This document shows, in pieces, positions 1 through 7,707 of a DNA stretch of 64,000 bases. Position 1 is the first letter of the stretch. Every line of letters starts with the position of its first letter. The notes beneath the pieces are model-generated. The model saw only the letters and a list, made by a program, of their open reading frames with translations. It made no database searches and had not been told where the DNA came from. The DNA lies in assembly GCF_003602235.1 (NCBI RefSeq), contig NZ_QZVS01000096.1, positions 62,001 through 126,000 on the forward strand, written 5' to 3'. Made by a program: the position numbers and the translations under genes. Source of the stretch: Cryobacterium melibiosiphilum (lineage in GTDB: Bacteria > Actinomycetota > Actinomycetes > Actinomycetales > Microbacteriaceae).

Positions 1-140
1 AGGTCCGTGTCGTGCAGCCGGTCCGGGTCGCGCAGTCGGACCCCGATCGCGTCGGCCGACCCCGGTGAGTCGGCTGCGGCGGCGGTGGTCGCCGGTGAGG
101 CGGGCACCGTTGCGCCGGGAATGGACTCTGTCATTGTCAT
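1..140 (-). CDS. 5' end of a divergent gene, possibly the phd-cluster regulator (partial)
   Basis: An open frame starts at the ATG at 140-138 and runs off the left edge of the window. Only about 46 residues are visible: an Ala/Pro/Ser-rich stretch followed by charged residues. No domain can be recognised in so short a piece. It is divergent from the short-chain dehydrogenase operon and shares with it a control region that contains a dyad. In the C. glutamicum phd cluster a MarR-type repressor gene (phdR) sits divergently at this place, so a regulator is a reasonable guess, but the visible residues neither prove nor exclude it. Confidence 0.45.
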   Translation of the reverse strand, partial: MTMTESIPGATVPASPATTAAAADSPGSADAIGVRLRDPDRLHDTD

Positions 141-146
141 AGAATA

Positions 147-186
147 AACCATACCTTTTTAGTTGACTTTTTCAACGGTATAGGTT
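147..186. promoter_or_regulatory. Dyad operator between divergent genes
   Basis: AACCATACC at 147-155 is mirrored by GGTATAGGTT at 177-186 with one inserted base. A second perfect repeat lies inside it, GTTGA (162-166) and TCAAC (172-176). The stretch is AT-rich, unlike its surroundings, and lies between two divergent start codons. A MarR- or TetR-type operator is inferred. Confidence 0.5.
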
Positions 187-249
187 TTCATGGGTTTTAC
201 AGCAGCACCAACCCGTGGCACCGACGCCACACCTGAGCTAGGAGTCACA

Positions 250-1194
250 ATGACGTTGACCGGCAAAGTACTGAGTGGCAAGGTCGCAATCGTGACCGGT
301 AGCGGCCGAGGCCTCGGCCTGGCCTATGCGCAGGAACTGGCGCGGCAGGGAGCATCTGTTGTGATCAACGACGTCGACCAGCTGATCGCCGATGACGCCG
401 TCGCCAGCATCACGAACGCTGGCGGCCAGGCCGTCGCCGTGGTCGCCCCGGTGGGCTCGACCGCCACCGCGCAGCAGCTCGTCGCCCAGGCCGTGGAGAG
501 CTTCGGCCGCCTCGACATCCTGGTGACCAATGCGGGCGTGCTGCGCGACACCGTGGTCTGGAAGATGACCGACGACGACTTCGACACCGTCATCAACGTA
601 CACCTGCGTGGCACGTTCACCTGCGTGCGCGAGGCCGCCATCCGCTTTCGCGAACAGGGCGAGGGCGGCCGCATCATCTGCATCGGCTCGCCCACCGGCC
701 AGCGCGGCAACTTCGGCCAGACCAACTATGCCGCCGCGAAGGCCGGCATCGTGGGCATGGTGCGCACCTGGTCGATGGAACTGGCCCCCGCCAACGTCAC
801 CGTCAACGCCGTCGTGCCCGTCGCGGCGACCGCGATGACCGACACCGTTCCCTTCTTCAAGGCCTTCAACGACGCCGCGGCCCGCGGCGAGACCATGCCG
901 CCCTTCGCCCGCCGCGTGCTCGGCTACGGCACCGCCCAGGACGTCGCCGGGGTCGTCGGGTTTCTCGCCTCCGACGCCGCGGCAGGCATCACCGGCCAGG
1001 TCGTCGGTTCCGGCGGCGACCGCATCCAGCTTTGGTCGCACCCCGAGGTCGTCGCGACCGCCTTCGAAACCGGCGGCTGGACCGTCGAAACCCTCAGCGA
1101 AGACTTCTCCTCGCTGTTCGGGGACAAGCTCCAGAGCGTGGGCGAGAAGCTGCCCGAACTGCCCGCCGAGCTGCAGCCCACCGCGGCAAAATAG
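250..1194 (+). CDS. phdB: Short-chain dehydrogenase/reductase (3-hydroxyacyl-CoA dehydrogenase role)
   Basis: This 314-residue protein is a classical SDR with a Rossmann fold. The cofactor motif TGSGRGLG is at residues 16-23, NAG at 94-96, the catalytic Ser near 147 and the YxxxK pair at Y160/K164. The ATG at 250 was chosen because AGGAG lies just upstream; an in-frame ATG at 190 has no ribosome binding site. It is the first gene of a tightly spaced operon with a TIM-barrel hydrolase, an acyl-CoA dehydrogenase and a MaoC hydratase, the order remembered for phdBCDE of C. glutamicum. The inferred role is oxidation of a 3-hydroxy-3-arylpropanoyl-CoA. The SDR family is certain; the substrate rests on context. 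Confidence 0.8.
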   Translation: MTLTGKVLSGKVAIVTGSGRGLGLAYAQELARQGASVVINDVDQLIADDAVASITNAGGQAVAVVAPVGSTATAQQLVAQAVESFGRLDILVTNAGVLRDTVVWKMTDDDFDTVINVHLRGTFTCVREAAIRFREQGEGGRIICIGSPTGQRGNFGQTNYAAAKAGIVGMVRTWSMELAPANVTVNAVVPVAATAMTDTVPFFKAFNDAAARGETMPPFARRVLGYGTAQDVAGVVGFLASDAAAGITGQVVGSGGDRIQLWSHPEVVATAFETGGWTVETLSEDFSSLFGDKLQSVGEKLPELPAELQPTAAK

Positions 1195-1196
1195 CC

Positions 1197-2081
1197 ATGG
1201 TCTACGAACTGGGCTTGAACGTTGACGCGCTCACGGCCATCGACACGCACGTGCACATCGAGGTCGGTGACGACGGGCACAACGCCCTGCCGCAGCCGCT
1301 CGTCGACGCCGCGAGCAAATATTTCAAAACGGATGCCCCGCGCCCCGGCCTCGATGAGATCGCTGCGATGTACCGCGAACGCGCGATGGCCGCGGTCGTC
1401 TTCACCGTCGACGCTTCCCGCAGCCTGAATCATCGCCCCAACAGCAGCGAGGAGATCGCGGTCGGCGCCGCGCGCAACAACGACGTGCTGATTCCGTTCG
1501 GCTCCGTCGACCCCACCCGGGGAGCGGATGCCGTGACCCAGGCCCAGCGCCTGGCCGGCGATTTCGGGGTGCGCGGCTTCAAATTCCACCCGACTGTGCA
1601 GAACTTCAACCCGAGCGACGAGCAGTTCTACCCGCTCTGGGCCGCGCTGCAGGACCTCAGGCTGCCGGCGCTCTTCCACACCGGACAGACCGGCATCGGC
1701 TCGGGCCTGCCCGGCGGTTTCGGCCTCAAACTCGGATTGTCCAACCCGATGCTGCTCGACAACGTCGCCGCCGACTTTCCCGCGCTGCCGATCATCATGG
1801 CCCACCCGAGCGTGCCGTGGCAGGACGAAGCCCTCGCCGTCGCCACACACAAACAAAATGTCTACATCGACCTGTCCGGGTGGTCGCCGAAGTACTTTCC
1901 CGAAAACCTCGTGCGCCAGGCCAACTCGTTCCTGCAGGACAAAGTGCTCTTCGGCAGCGACTTTCCCCTGATCAGCCCCGACCGCTGGCTGAAAGACTTC
2001 GCCGACCTCAACCTCAAAGACGCCGTGCGGCCCAAAATCCTCAAGGACAACGCCGTGCGCTTGCTGAAGCTCGCCTCATGA
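1197..2081 (+). CDS. phdC: Amidohydrolase-family (ACMSD-like) TIM-barrel hydrolase
   Basis: The 294-residue protein has the metal-binding DTHVH motif at residues 16-20, further candidate metal histidines in FHTG (H161) and AHPS (H203), and an FGSDFP motif at 252-257. This is the pattern of the amidohydrolase 2/ACMSD family. The ATG lies 2 bases after the SDR stop. In the C. glutamicum phenylpropanoid cluster the equivalent gene is a metal-dependent TIM-barrel hydrolase thought to act in the CoA pathway. Hydrolytic release of the aromatic acid from a 3-oxoacyl-CoA is a possible role and is inference. The 3' end overlaps the next gene by ATGA, so translation is probably coupled. Confidence 0.75.
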   Translation: MVYELGLNVDALTAIDTHVHIEVGDDGHNALPQPLVDAASKYFKTDAPRPGLDEIAAMYRERAMAAVVFTVDASRSLNHRPNSSEEIAVGAARNNDVLIPFGSVDPTRGADAVTQAQRLAGDFGVRGFKFHPTVQNFNPSDEQFYPLWAALQDLRLPALFHTGQTGIGSGLPGGFGLKLGLSNPMLLDNVAADFPALPIIMAHPSVPWQDEALAVATHKQNVYIDLSGWSPKYFPENLVRQANSFLQDKVLFGSDFPLISPDRWLKDFADLNLKDAVRPKILKDNAVRLLKLAS

Positions 2082-3229
2082 CCGCGTTCTACCCGAGCGA
2101 CCAGTTCGGCTACTCGACCCTGCTCACCGACCGCGAACTCGACCTGCTGGCGGACCTCCGCACGGTGCTCGAGGCCGACGTGCAGCCACTGCTCGCCGAC
2201 CACTGGGAGGCGGGAGAGTTTCCGTCTGAGATCGTGCCGAAACTGGTCGAGCTCGACCTCATGAACCGGGGCACCAGCGCGCTCTGTGGGGGCTTTCGCA
2301 ATTTCGAACTGGCCCGCACCGACGCATCCGTCGCCACGTTCTATAACGCCCAGTCCGGGCTGTTTCGCACCAGCGTGAACCTGGGCGGCAGCCCGGAGCA
2401 GGTCGCCGCGCTCGACGCGAAGATCACGCGCTTCGAGTACACCGGGGTCTTCGCGTTGACCGAGCCCGATCACGGCTCCGACATCGCCGGCGGGCTCGCC
2501 ACCACCGCCCGCCGCACCGGCGACACCTGGGTGCTCAACGGCCGGAAGCGCTGGATCGGCGGCGCCTCGAGCGCCGACGTGCTCGCCGTTTTCGCCCGCG
2601 ACGAAGCCGACGGCCAGGTCAAGGCCTTTCTGGTGCCGACGGATGCCCCCGGCGTCACCCTGCAGAAGATCCAGCGCAAAACCAGCCTGCGCATCATGCA
2701 AAACGCCGACATCGACCTGGTGAACGTACGGGTGGGGGAGACCGACCGGCTGCAGCGCATCAACTCGTTCAAGGATGTCGCAGCCCTGCTGCGGTCGATG
2801 CGCTCCGATGTGGCCTGGATCGCGACCGGCCTGCAGGCCGGCGCCTACGAAGCGGCCCTGCGCTACGTGAAGACCCGCGAGCAGTTCGGCAGGCCGATCG
2901 CGTCCTTTCAGCTCACCCAGCAGAAGCTCGCCACCATGCTCGGCAACGTGACGGCCTCGCTCGGCCTGGTCGTGCGGCTCACCCAGCAGCAGGAGGCCGG
3001 CGTCTTCACCGAGGAGAACTCGGCCCTCGCCAAGATGTTCTGTTGTGAGCGGATGCGCCACACCGTCGCCCTGGCCCGCGAGGTCGTGGGCGGCAACGGC
3101 ATCACCCTGGACACCGATGTCGCCCGGTTCCACGCCGACGCCGAGGCCGTGTACTCCTACGAGGGCACGCACGAGATCAACAGCCTCATCGTGGGCCGGG
3201 CCGTGACCGGCCACAGCGCTTTCCTCTAA
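2078..3229 (+). CDS. phdD: Acyl-CoA dehydrogenase, glutaryl-CoA dehydrogenase-like
   Basis: The 383-residue flavoprotein has the FAD-site signature FALTEPDHGSD (residues 125-135) and the C-terminal motif YEGTHEIN with the catalytic-base Glu near 362. That placement is typical of the glutaryl-CoA dehydrogenase clade. It starts inside the hydrolase stop (ATGA), so the operon is tightly coupled. Lysine or tryptophan degradation genes are absent. Context instead suggests oxidation of an arylpropanoyl-CoA to the cinnamoyl-CoA level, which would let the pathway accept dihydrocinnamates. The family call is firm; the substrate is inferred. Confidence 0.8.
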   Translation: MTAFYPSDQFGYSTLLTDRELDLLADLRTVLEADVQPLLADHWEAGEFPSEIVPKLVELDLMNRGTSALCGGFRNFELARTDASVATFYNAQSGLFRTSVNLGGSPEQVAALDAKITRFEYTGVFALTEPDHGSDIAGGLATTARRTGDTWVLNGRKRWIGGASSADVLAVFARDEADGQVKAFLVPTDAPGVTLQKIQRKTSLRIMQNADIDLVNVRVGETDRLQRINSFKDVAALLRSMRSDVAWIATGLQAGAYEAALRYVKTREQFGRPIASFQLTQQKLATMLGNVTASLGLVVRLTQQQEAGVFTEENSALAKMFCCERMRHTVALAREVVGGNGITLDTDVARFHADAEAVYSYEGTHEINSLIVGRAVTGHSAFL

Positions 3230-3279
3230 TCTCCCTCGTCGTTTTCTCCACGTCGTCATCCCTATATATAAGGAGCACC

Positions 3280-3735
3280 ATGAGCACGACCACCACCACC
3301 TTCGCCGAACTGCCCGGCTTGGCCGGAACCGACCTCGGCTACACCGACTACATCGAGGTCGACCAGACCCAGATCGACACCTTCGCCGACGCGACCGATG
3401 ACCACCAGTGGCTGCACGTCGACCCGGTCAAGGCCAAGGACGGCCCCTTCGGCACCACCGTGGCGCACGGTTTTCTCACCCTGTCGCTGGCGATTCCGTT
3501 CTGGACCGAGCTGCTCGACGTGACCGACGTCACCACCAAGGTCAACTACGGCCTCGACAAGGTGCGGTTTCCCGCCCCCGTGACCGTCGGTTCGAAGATC
3601 CGCATGCGGGCGACTATCGCATCGGTCACCGAGATCGCCGGCGGCGTGCAGCTCGGTGTCGACCAGACCATCGAGATCGAGGGCGGCACCAAGCCGGCCG
3701 TCGTCGCGCACGGACTGTACCGCTTTTACGTGTGA
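3280..3735 (+). CDS. phdE: MaoC-like (R)-specific enoyl-CoA hydratase
   Basis: This 151-residue hot-dog-fold protein carries the hydratase-2 motif with an Asp and His in FADATDDHQWLH (residues 35-46), then GTTVAHGFLTLSL (58-70). An AAGGAG box sits 5 bases before the ATG. It is the last gene of the SDR-hydrolase-dehydrogenase operon. The expected reaction is hydration of a cinnamoyl-CoA double bond to the 3-hydroxyacyl-CoA used by the SDR. Its stop codon lies in the first copy of a tandem repeat. Confidence 0.82.
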   Translation: MSTTTTTFAELPGLAGTDLGYTDYIEVDQTQIDTFADATDDHQWLHVDPVKAKDGPFGTTVAHGFLTLSLAIPFWTELLDVTDVTTKVNYGLDKVRFPAPVTVGSKIRMRATIASVTEIAGGVQLGVDQTIEIEGGTKPAVVAHGLYRFYV

Positions 3736-3780
3736 CCCACAGTTTTTACGTCTGACCCGCAGTTTTACGTGTGACCCGCA
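3724..3780 (+). repeat. Three tandem 19-20 bp copies that include a stop codon
   Basis: The unit TTTTACGTGTGACCCGCAG occurs three times head to tail (3724-3742, 3743-3762, 3763-3780) with single-base differences. The first copy contains the last codons and the TGA stop (3733-3735) of the MaoC gene. Later copies fill the spacer before the binding-protein gene. Confidence 0.85.
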
Positions 3781-3835
3781 TTCGCTCCACCGCAGAACAC
3801 CACACCCCTCACAGTCACCTCAAGGAAGAGGCACT

Positions 3836-4846
3836 ATGTTTCATGTCACCGCACGGTCATCCCGCACCCTGGCCGGCCTGGCCGGCTTCGCCCTCGTCGG
3901 CCTGGCCCTCACCGGCTGCTCGGCGGCCGCCACCCCGACCGGCGACGCCACCGACGCCACCAGCGATGCCGCCGACGGGGCGCTGACGCCGGTCACCGTG
4001 GGTGTGCTCGCCATCGCACCGTCGGTCGCCATGCAGTACGGCATCGACGAGGGCATTTTCGAGGAGCACGGCCTCGACCTGACGTTGCAGACCGGGCAGG
4101 GCGGCGCGGCGATGCTGCCCGCCGTCTACGCCGGCAGCATGGACTTCGCCGTGGGTAACCCGCTCTCGGTCATGGTGGCCGTGGACAAGGGCCTCGAAAT
4201 GCAGATCGTCACCGGCTACAGCAATTCCAAGGCCGAGGGCGACGACATCAACGGGGTCGTCGTGCGCTCCGACTCCGGCATCGAAAGCTTCGCCGACTTG
4301 GAGAACAAGACGGTCTCGGTGAACGCGGTCAGCACCCAGGGCGACCTCACGATCAAGGAGAGCACCGCGATCGACGGCGGCGACCCCTCGTTGATCAACT
4401 TCAACGAGATGCCGTTCCCCGACATGGAGGCCCAGCTCGCCGCGAGTAACACCGACGCCATCTGGCTGCCCGAGCCGTTTCTGAGCAAGGCGCTCGCCAG
4501 CGAGGACTTCACACTCATCGGCTACCCGAACCAGCAGGCCCTCCCCGGCCTGCCCACGATGGTGACGTTCACGAGCGCCAAATACGCTGCGGACAACGCC
4601 GACACGCTGGCGAAGTTTCGAGATGCCGTGGAAGAGACCCTCGCCCTGGCCGAAGCCAACCCCGACGATGTGCGCGCCACGTTGCCCGCCTTCATGGGTA
4701 TGGACGCGGGTGTCGCCGAGAACATGAAAATGGAAACCTTCGACGGCGAGGTGCAGACCGATGTTCTCGTCGACCTCGGCGAACTCATGCAGAAGTACGC
4801 GGTGGTCACCACGGCCCCCGACGTTTCAGCGCTGATCGCCGGCTAG
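3836..4846 (+). CDS. NitT/TauT-family ABC substrate-binding lipoprotein
   Basis: The 336-residue protein begins with a lipoprotein signal peptide ending in the lipobox LTGC. It then follows the SsuA/THI5-like fold, starting with a PVTVGVLAIAPS strand and a BMTG-type GGAAMLPAV loop. An AGGAAGAG box precedes the ATG at 3836. No ATPase or permease adjoins it; the only such genes in the window are at 13966-16386. It sits between the phd-like operon and a CoA ligase, so a phenylpropanoid or hydroxybenzoate ligand is more likely than a sulfonate. The ligand is inference. Confidence 0.85.
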   Translation: MFHVTARSSRTLAGLAGFALVGLALTGCSAAATPTGDATDATSDAADGALTPVTVGVLAIAPSVAMQYGIDEGIFEEHGLDLTLQTGQGGAAMLPAVYAGSMDFAVGNPLSVMVAVDKGLEMQIVTGYSNSKAEGDDINGVVVRSDSGIESFADLENKTVSVNAVSTQGDLTIKESTAIDGGDPSLINFNEMPFPDMEAQLAASNTDAIWLPEPFLSKALASEDFTLIGYPNQQALPGLPTMVTFTSAKYAADNADTLAKFRDAVEETLALAEANPDDVRATLPAFMGMDAGVAENMKMETFDGEVQTDVLVDLGELMQKYAVVTTAPDVSALIAG

Positions 4847-4858
4847 CGCCCGATCATC

Positions 4859-4900
4859 TCAGGGGTGTGCTCCCCGGTAGTACGGTGAGCACACCCCTGA
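4859..4900 (+). terminator. Strong hairpin after the binding-protein gene
   Basis: Perfect 14-bp arms TCAGGGGTGTGCTC (4859-4872) and GAGCACACCCCTGA (4887-4900) enclose a 14-base loop, 12 bases after the stop. There is no U-tract, as is usual for high-GC actinobacterial terminators. A smaller repeat, GTCTCC/GGAGAC (4917-4934), follows it. Confidence 0.7.
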
Positions 4901-4955
4901 CCCACCCAGTGTCAGTGTCTCCGCCCGCGGAGACGTGTGAAAGGTACATGCAACG

Positions 4956-6512
4956 ATGCATAACCAAGGTCTCGGTTCCTGGATCCACCGCCGACGCGTG
5001 AAGTCGGCCACCCACACCGCGCTCATCAGCGGCGACAATCGCCTCAGCTACGACGAGCTCGCCGAGCGGGTCGACCGGCTGGCGAATGCGCTCGATGCCC
5101 GCGGCATCCGCTCGGGCGATCGCGTGGCGTATCTGGGCGAAAACCATCCCGCGTTCCTCGAGACGCTGTTCGCCTGCGGGGTGCTCGGGGCGATCTTCGT
5201 GCCGCTGAACACCCGCCTGGCCGCGCCCGAGATCGCCTTCGCCCTCACCGATTCGGGCAGCCGCATCCTCGTGCACGCGGCGAGCCTCGCCGCCCTGGCC
5301 GAACGTGGATCCGAGGGCACGCAGGTGGCCGAGCGCATCATGGTGGCGGATGCCGCAGCGCCGGCGGCGGGGACCGGCTCGGCCGGGCAGGCCAGCCGCA
5401 TCGAAATGCTCGATGACGTGATCGCTGGCGCCTCCGCCACCCATCGTGACGAGAACGTCACCCTCGACGACCCGGCGCTGATTTTGTACACGTCGGGAAC
5501 GACCGGCCAGCCCAAGGGTGCGCTGCTCACCCACGGGAACATGACCTGGAACAGCTTCAATGTGCTCGTCGACTACGACTTCGTCAGCAGTGACGTGGCT
5601 CTCATGATCGCGCCAATGTTCCACGTCGCCTCGCTCGGCATGGGGGTGCTGCCCACCCTGCTGAAGGGCGGCTCCGTTGTGCTCGAGCCCAAGTTCGAGC
5701 CCGGCCGCACCCTGCACCTGATCGAGCAGCACCGGGCGACCGTGATCAGCGGGGTACCGACGACCTACCAGCTCTTGTGCGAGCACCCCGACTGGGCGAC
5801 CACCGACATCAGCTCGCTGCAGAAGCTGACCTGCGGCGGCTCAGCCGTGCCGGTGCGCGTGCTCGAAGCCTACGAGAAGCGGGGCCTGTCGTTCTCCGGC
5901 GGCTACGGCCTCACCGAAACGGCGCCCGGAGCCACCAGCCTCGCCCCGCATAAGTCACGCGAGAAGGCCGGATCGGCCGGGTTGCCGCACTTCTTCACCG
6001 ACGTGCGCGTCGTCGACGAGCTCGGCGACGAGGTCGCCCGGGGCGAGGTCGGCGAGATCCAGATCTCGGGGCCGAACGTGATTCGTGAATACTGGAATCG
6101 AGCCGAGGCCACCGCCGACAGTTATGCCGGCAACGTCTGGTTCCGCTCCGGCGACATGGGCTACTTCGACGAGCACGGTTATCTCTTCATCAGCGACCGG
6201 CTGAAAGACATGATCATCTCCGGCGGGGAGAACATCTATCCGGCCGAGATCGAGCTGGCCATCTCCGAACTCCACTCCGTCTCGAGCGTCGCCGTGATCG
6301 GCGTTCCCGACGAGAAATGGGGGGAAGTGCCGTGCGCCATCGTGACCGTGCGCGACGGGTTCACCCTCGACGCCGCCGACATCCAGACGCACCTGCGTGA
6401 TCGCCTCGCCCGGTACAAGATTCCCAAACGCGTCGTGGTCGTGGCCGAGATGCCGCGCACGGCCAGCGGCAAGATCCGCAAGGCCGACCTGCGGCGAGCC
6501 CACGCGGGCTGA
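4956..6512 (+). CDS. phdA: AMP-forming acyl/aryl-CoA ligase
   Basis: The 518-residue enzyme belongs to the ANL superfamily. The P-loop-like A3 motif YTSGTTGQPKG is near residue 178, GGYGLTETAPG near 312, the A7 region RSGDMGYFDE and SGGENIYPAEIE follow, and the C-terminal PRTASGKIRK carries the catalytic Lys near 506. It would activate a cinnamate-type acid to its CoA thioester and so feed the upstream hydratase and dehydrogenases. An out-of-frame ATG at 4948 was rejected. The symbol phdA is assigned from context, because ligases of this type are hard to tell apart from fatty-acid ligases. Confidence 0.75.
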   Translation: MHNQGLGSWIHRRRVKSATHTALISGDNRLSYDELAERVDRLANALDARGIRSGDRVAYLGENHPAFLETLFACGVLGAIFVPLNTRLAAPEIAFALTDSGSRILVHAASLAALAERGSEGTQVAERIMVADAAAPAAGTGSAGQASRIEMLDDVIAGASATHRDENVTLDDPALILYTSGTTGQPKGALLTHGNMTWNSFNVLVDYDFVSSDVALMIAPMFHVASLGMGVLPTLLKGGSVVLEPKFEPGRTLHLIEQHRATVISGVPTTYQLLCEHPDWATTDISSLQKLTCGGSAVPVRVLEAYEKRGLSFSGGYGLTETAPGATSLAPHKSREKAGSAGLPHFFTDVRVVDELGDEVARGEVGEIQISGPNVIREYWNRAEATADSYAGNVWFRSGDMGYFDEHGYLFISDRLKDMIISGGENIYPAEIELAISELHSVSSVAVIGVPDEKWGEVPCAIVTVRDGFTLDAADIQTHLRDRLARYKIPKRVVVVAEMPRTASGKIRKADLRRAHAG

Positions 6513-6627
6513 CAACCCTAGGGAGGCCCGGCCATAACCGGCTTTCGACACAGTCGCCGTCCTGAATTATGTCTGTGGTCGCTGGCCCGTGAGCAGCCGA
6601 ACGACCTCACACCCAGGGGCATGGCAG

Positions 6628-7512
6628 CTAGTCGCGGGGAGTTGGAACGGCAGAATACCGTCGCGCAGTCGATCCCAAGTACTCCATGGATTTGACGGAC
6701 GAATTGACTAGAGGGCGGTACCGGCCCCCGGGCAGCGCCTGTGGATGGCGTGGGGGCAGATATGCCGACCGGAGCGCCAGGGACATTTGCTGCGCCGCCC
6801 TGCGCAGAATATCCCGCGTGGCTTCCCATGGCGTCTCGTCGTTTGGCACCACGACGCTGATGGCTGCGACGACGACCTGATTGGCACCGAAGACGGGAAC
6901 CGCAATGCCACGGGCGTCGGGGTGAATGTAACCGTCAGCCACGACGAAGCCCCGGGAACGAATCTCACTCAAAGTCGCAGTCAGTTCGCTCAAAGAACGG
7001 ATGGTGTGATTCGTATATGAGAAGAGGCCATCGTTGACAATCTGGTCCACGAACGCGGAAGGCATGTGGGCGAGCAGGACCAAACCGCTTGAAGAGGCAT
7101 GGAGCGGCAAACGGCCACCGATAAGCGTGGCATTGACGACCGCGTTCCGCTTGGAGAGCCTCTCCAAAAAGAGCACGTCCGTGCCTTCAAGAATACCGAG
7201 CTGGGTATGTTGACCAACTACCGCGTGAACATCTTGCAGATAAGGCATCGCAATTTCGCGCAGGCCCAGCGCCCCTGGCGTGCAACACGCCAGCTCCCAG
7301 AGGCGAACGCCGAGCCGGTAGGTTTTGTCTTCATTCCGTTCTAGGAGACCGTGAGACTCTAATTCGGTGACAAGCCGATGAGTGGACGCCAGAGGGAGGC
7401 CTGCACGTCGGGACAGTTGGGTAAGGGTGAGAAACGCAGAGTCTGCGTTGAAGGCGCTCAAAATTCGCAAGTGGCGACTCAGAGCCGATCTGCCTGCTGA
7501 TGCATTTGCCAT
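6628..7512 (-). CDS. IclR-family transcriptional regulator of the P450 cassette
   Basis: The 294-residue protein has an N-terminal winged helix-turn-helix (LTQLSRRAGLPLASTHRLV, about residues 29-48) and a C-terminal IclR effector domain ending in the usual LRRAAQQMSLAL helix. GAAGG lies 5 bases before the ATG. It is divergent from the binding protein at 7708, with dyads between them. Base composition is clearly lower in G+C than in the flanking genes, as in the next three genes. It probably controls the binding protein, reductase and P450 in response to an aromatic acid. Confidence 0.88.
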   Translation of the reverse strand: MANASAGRSALSRHLRILSAFNADSAFLTLTQLSRRAGLPLASTHRLVTELESHGLLERNEDKTYRLGVRLWELACCTPGALGLREIAMPYLQDVHAVVGQHTQLGILEGTDVLFLERLSKRNAVVNATLIGGRLPLHASSSGLVLLAHMPSAFVDQIVNDGLFSYTNHTIRSLSELTATLSEIRSRGFVVADGYIHPDARGIAVPVFGANQVVVAAISVVVPNDETPWEATRDILRRAAQQMSLALRSAYLPPRHPQALPGGRYRPLVNSSVKSMEYLGSTARRYSAVPTPRD

Positions 7513-7535
7513 GGCTGCCTTCTCGGATGCCCGGA

Positions 7536-7625
7536 GTATTCAACTCTGAATGGTCGGGGTCACGCACTGAAATTCAATGATGGCACGTCGTCTGAGCGGA
7601 GATTGAATACTTCCGTTCATCGGAA
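7536..7625. promoter_or_regulatory. Candidate IclR operators in a divergent promoter region
   Basis: GTATTCAA (7536-7543) is mirrored by TTGAATAC (7603-7610). Immediately after it stands TTCCG-TTCAT-CGGAA (7611-7625), a palindrome of the TTCC...GGAA type bound by IclR proteins. The region separates the IclR gene from the binding-protein gene it probably controls. Confidence 0.45.
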
Positions 7626-7707
7626 TAGTTGCTTCTTGCGTAACTCTGCTGTGTGTTACTTTCCCCGGGTTGGTGTCAAAGAAGACTCAATCCAGGAAAG
7701 TAGTCCA

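Noticed and set aside
2078..3229. Glutaryl-CoA dehydrogenase of lysine or tryptophan degradation
   Set aside because: The sequence belongs to that clade, but the operon partners fit phenylpropanoid CoA chemistry and no lysine pathway genes are present.
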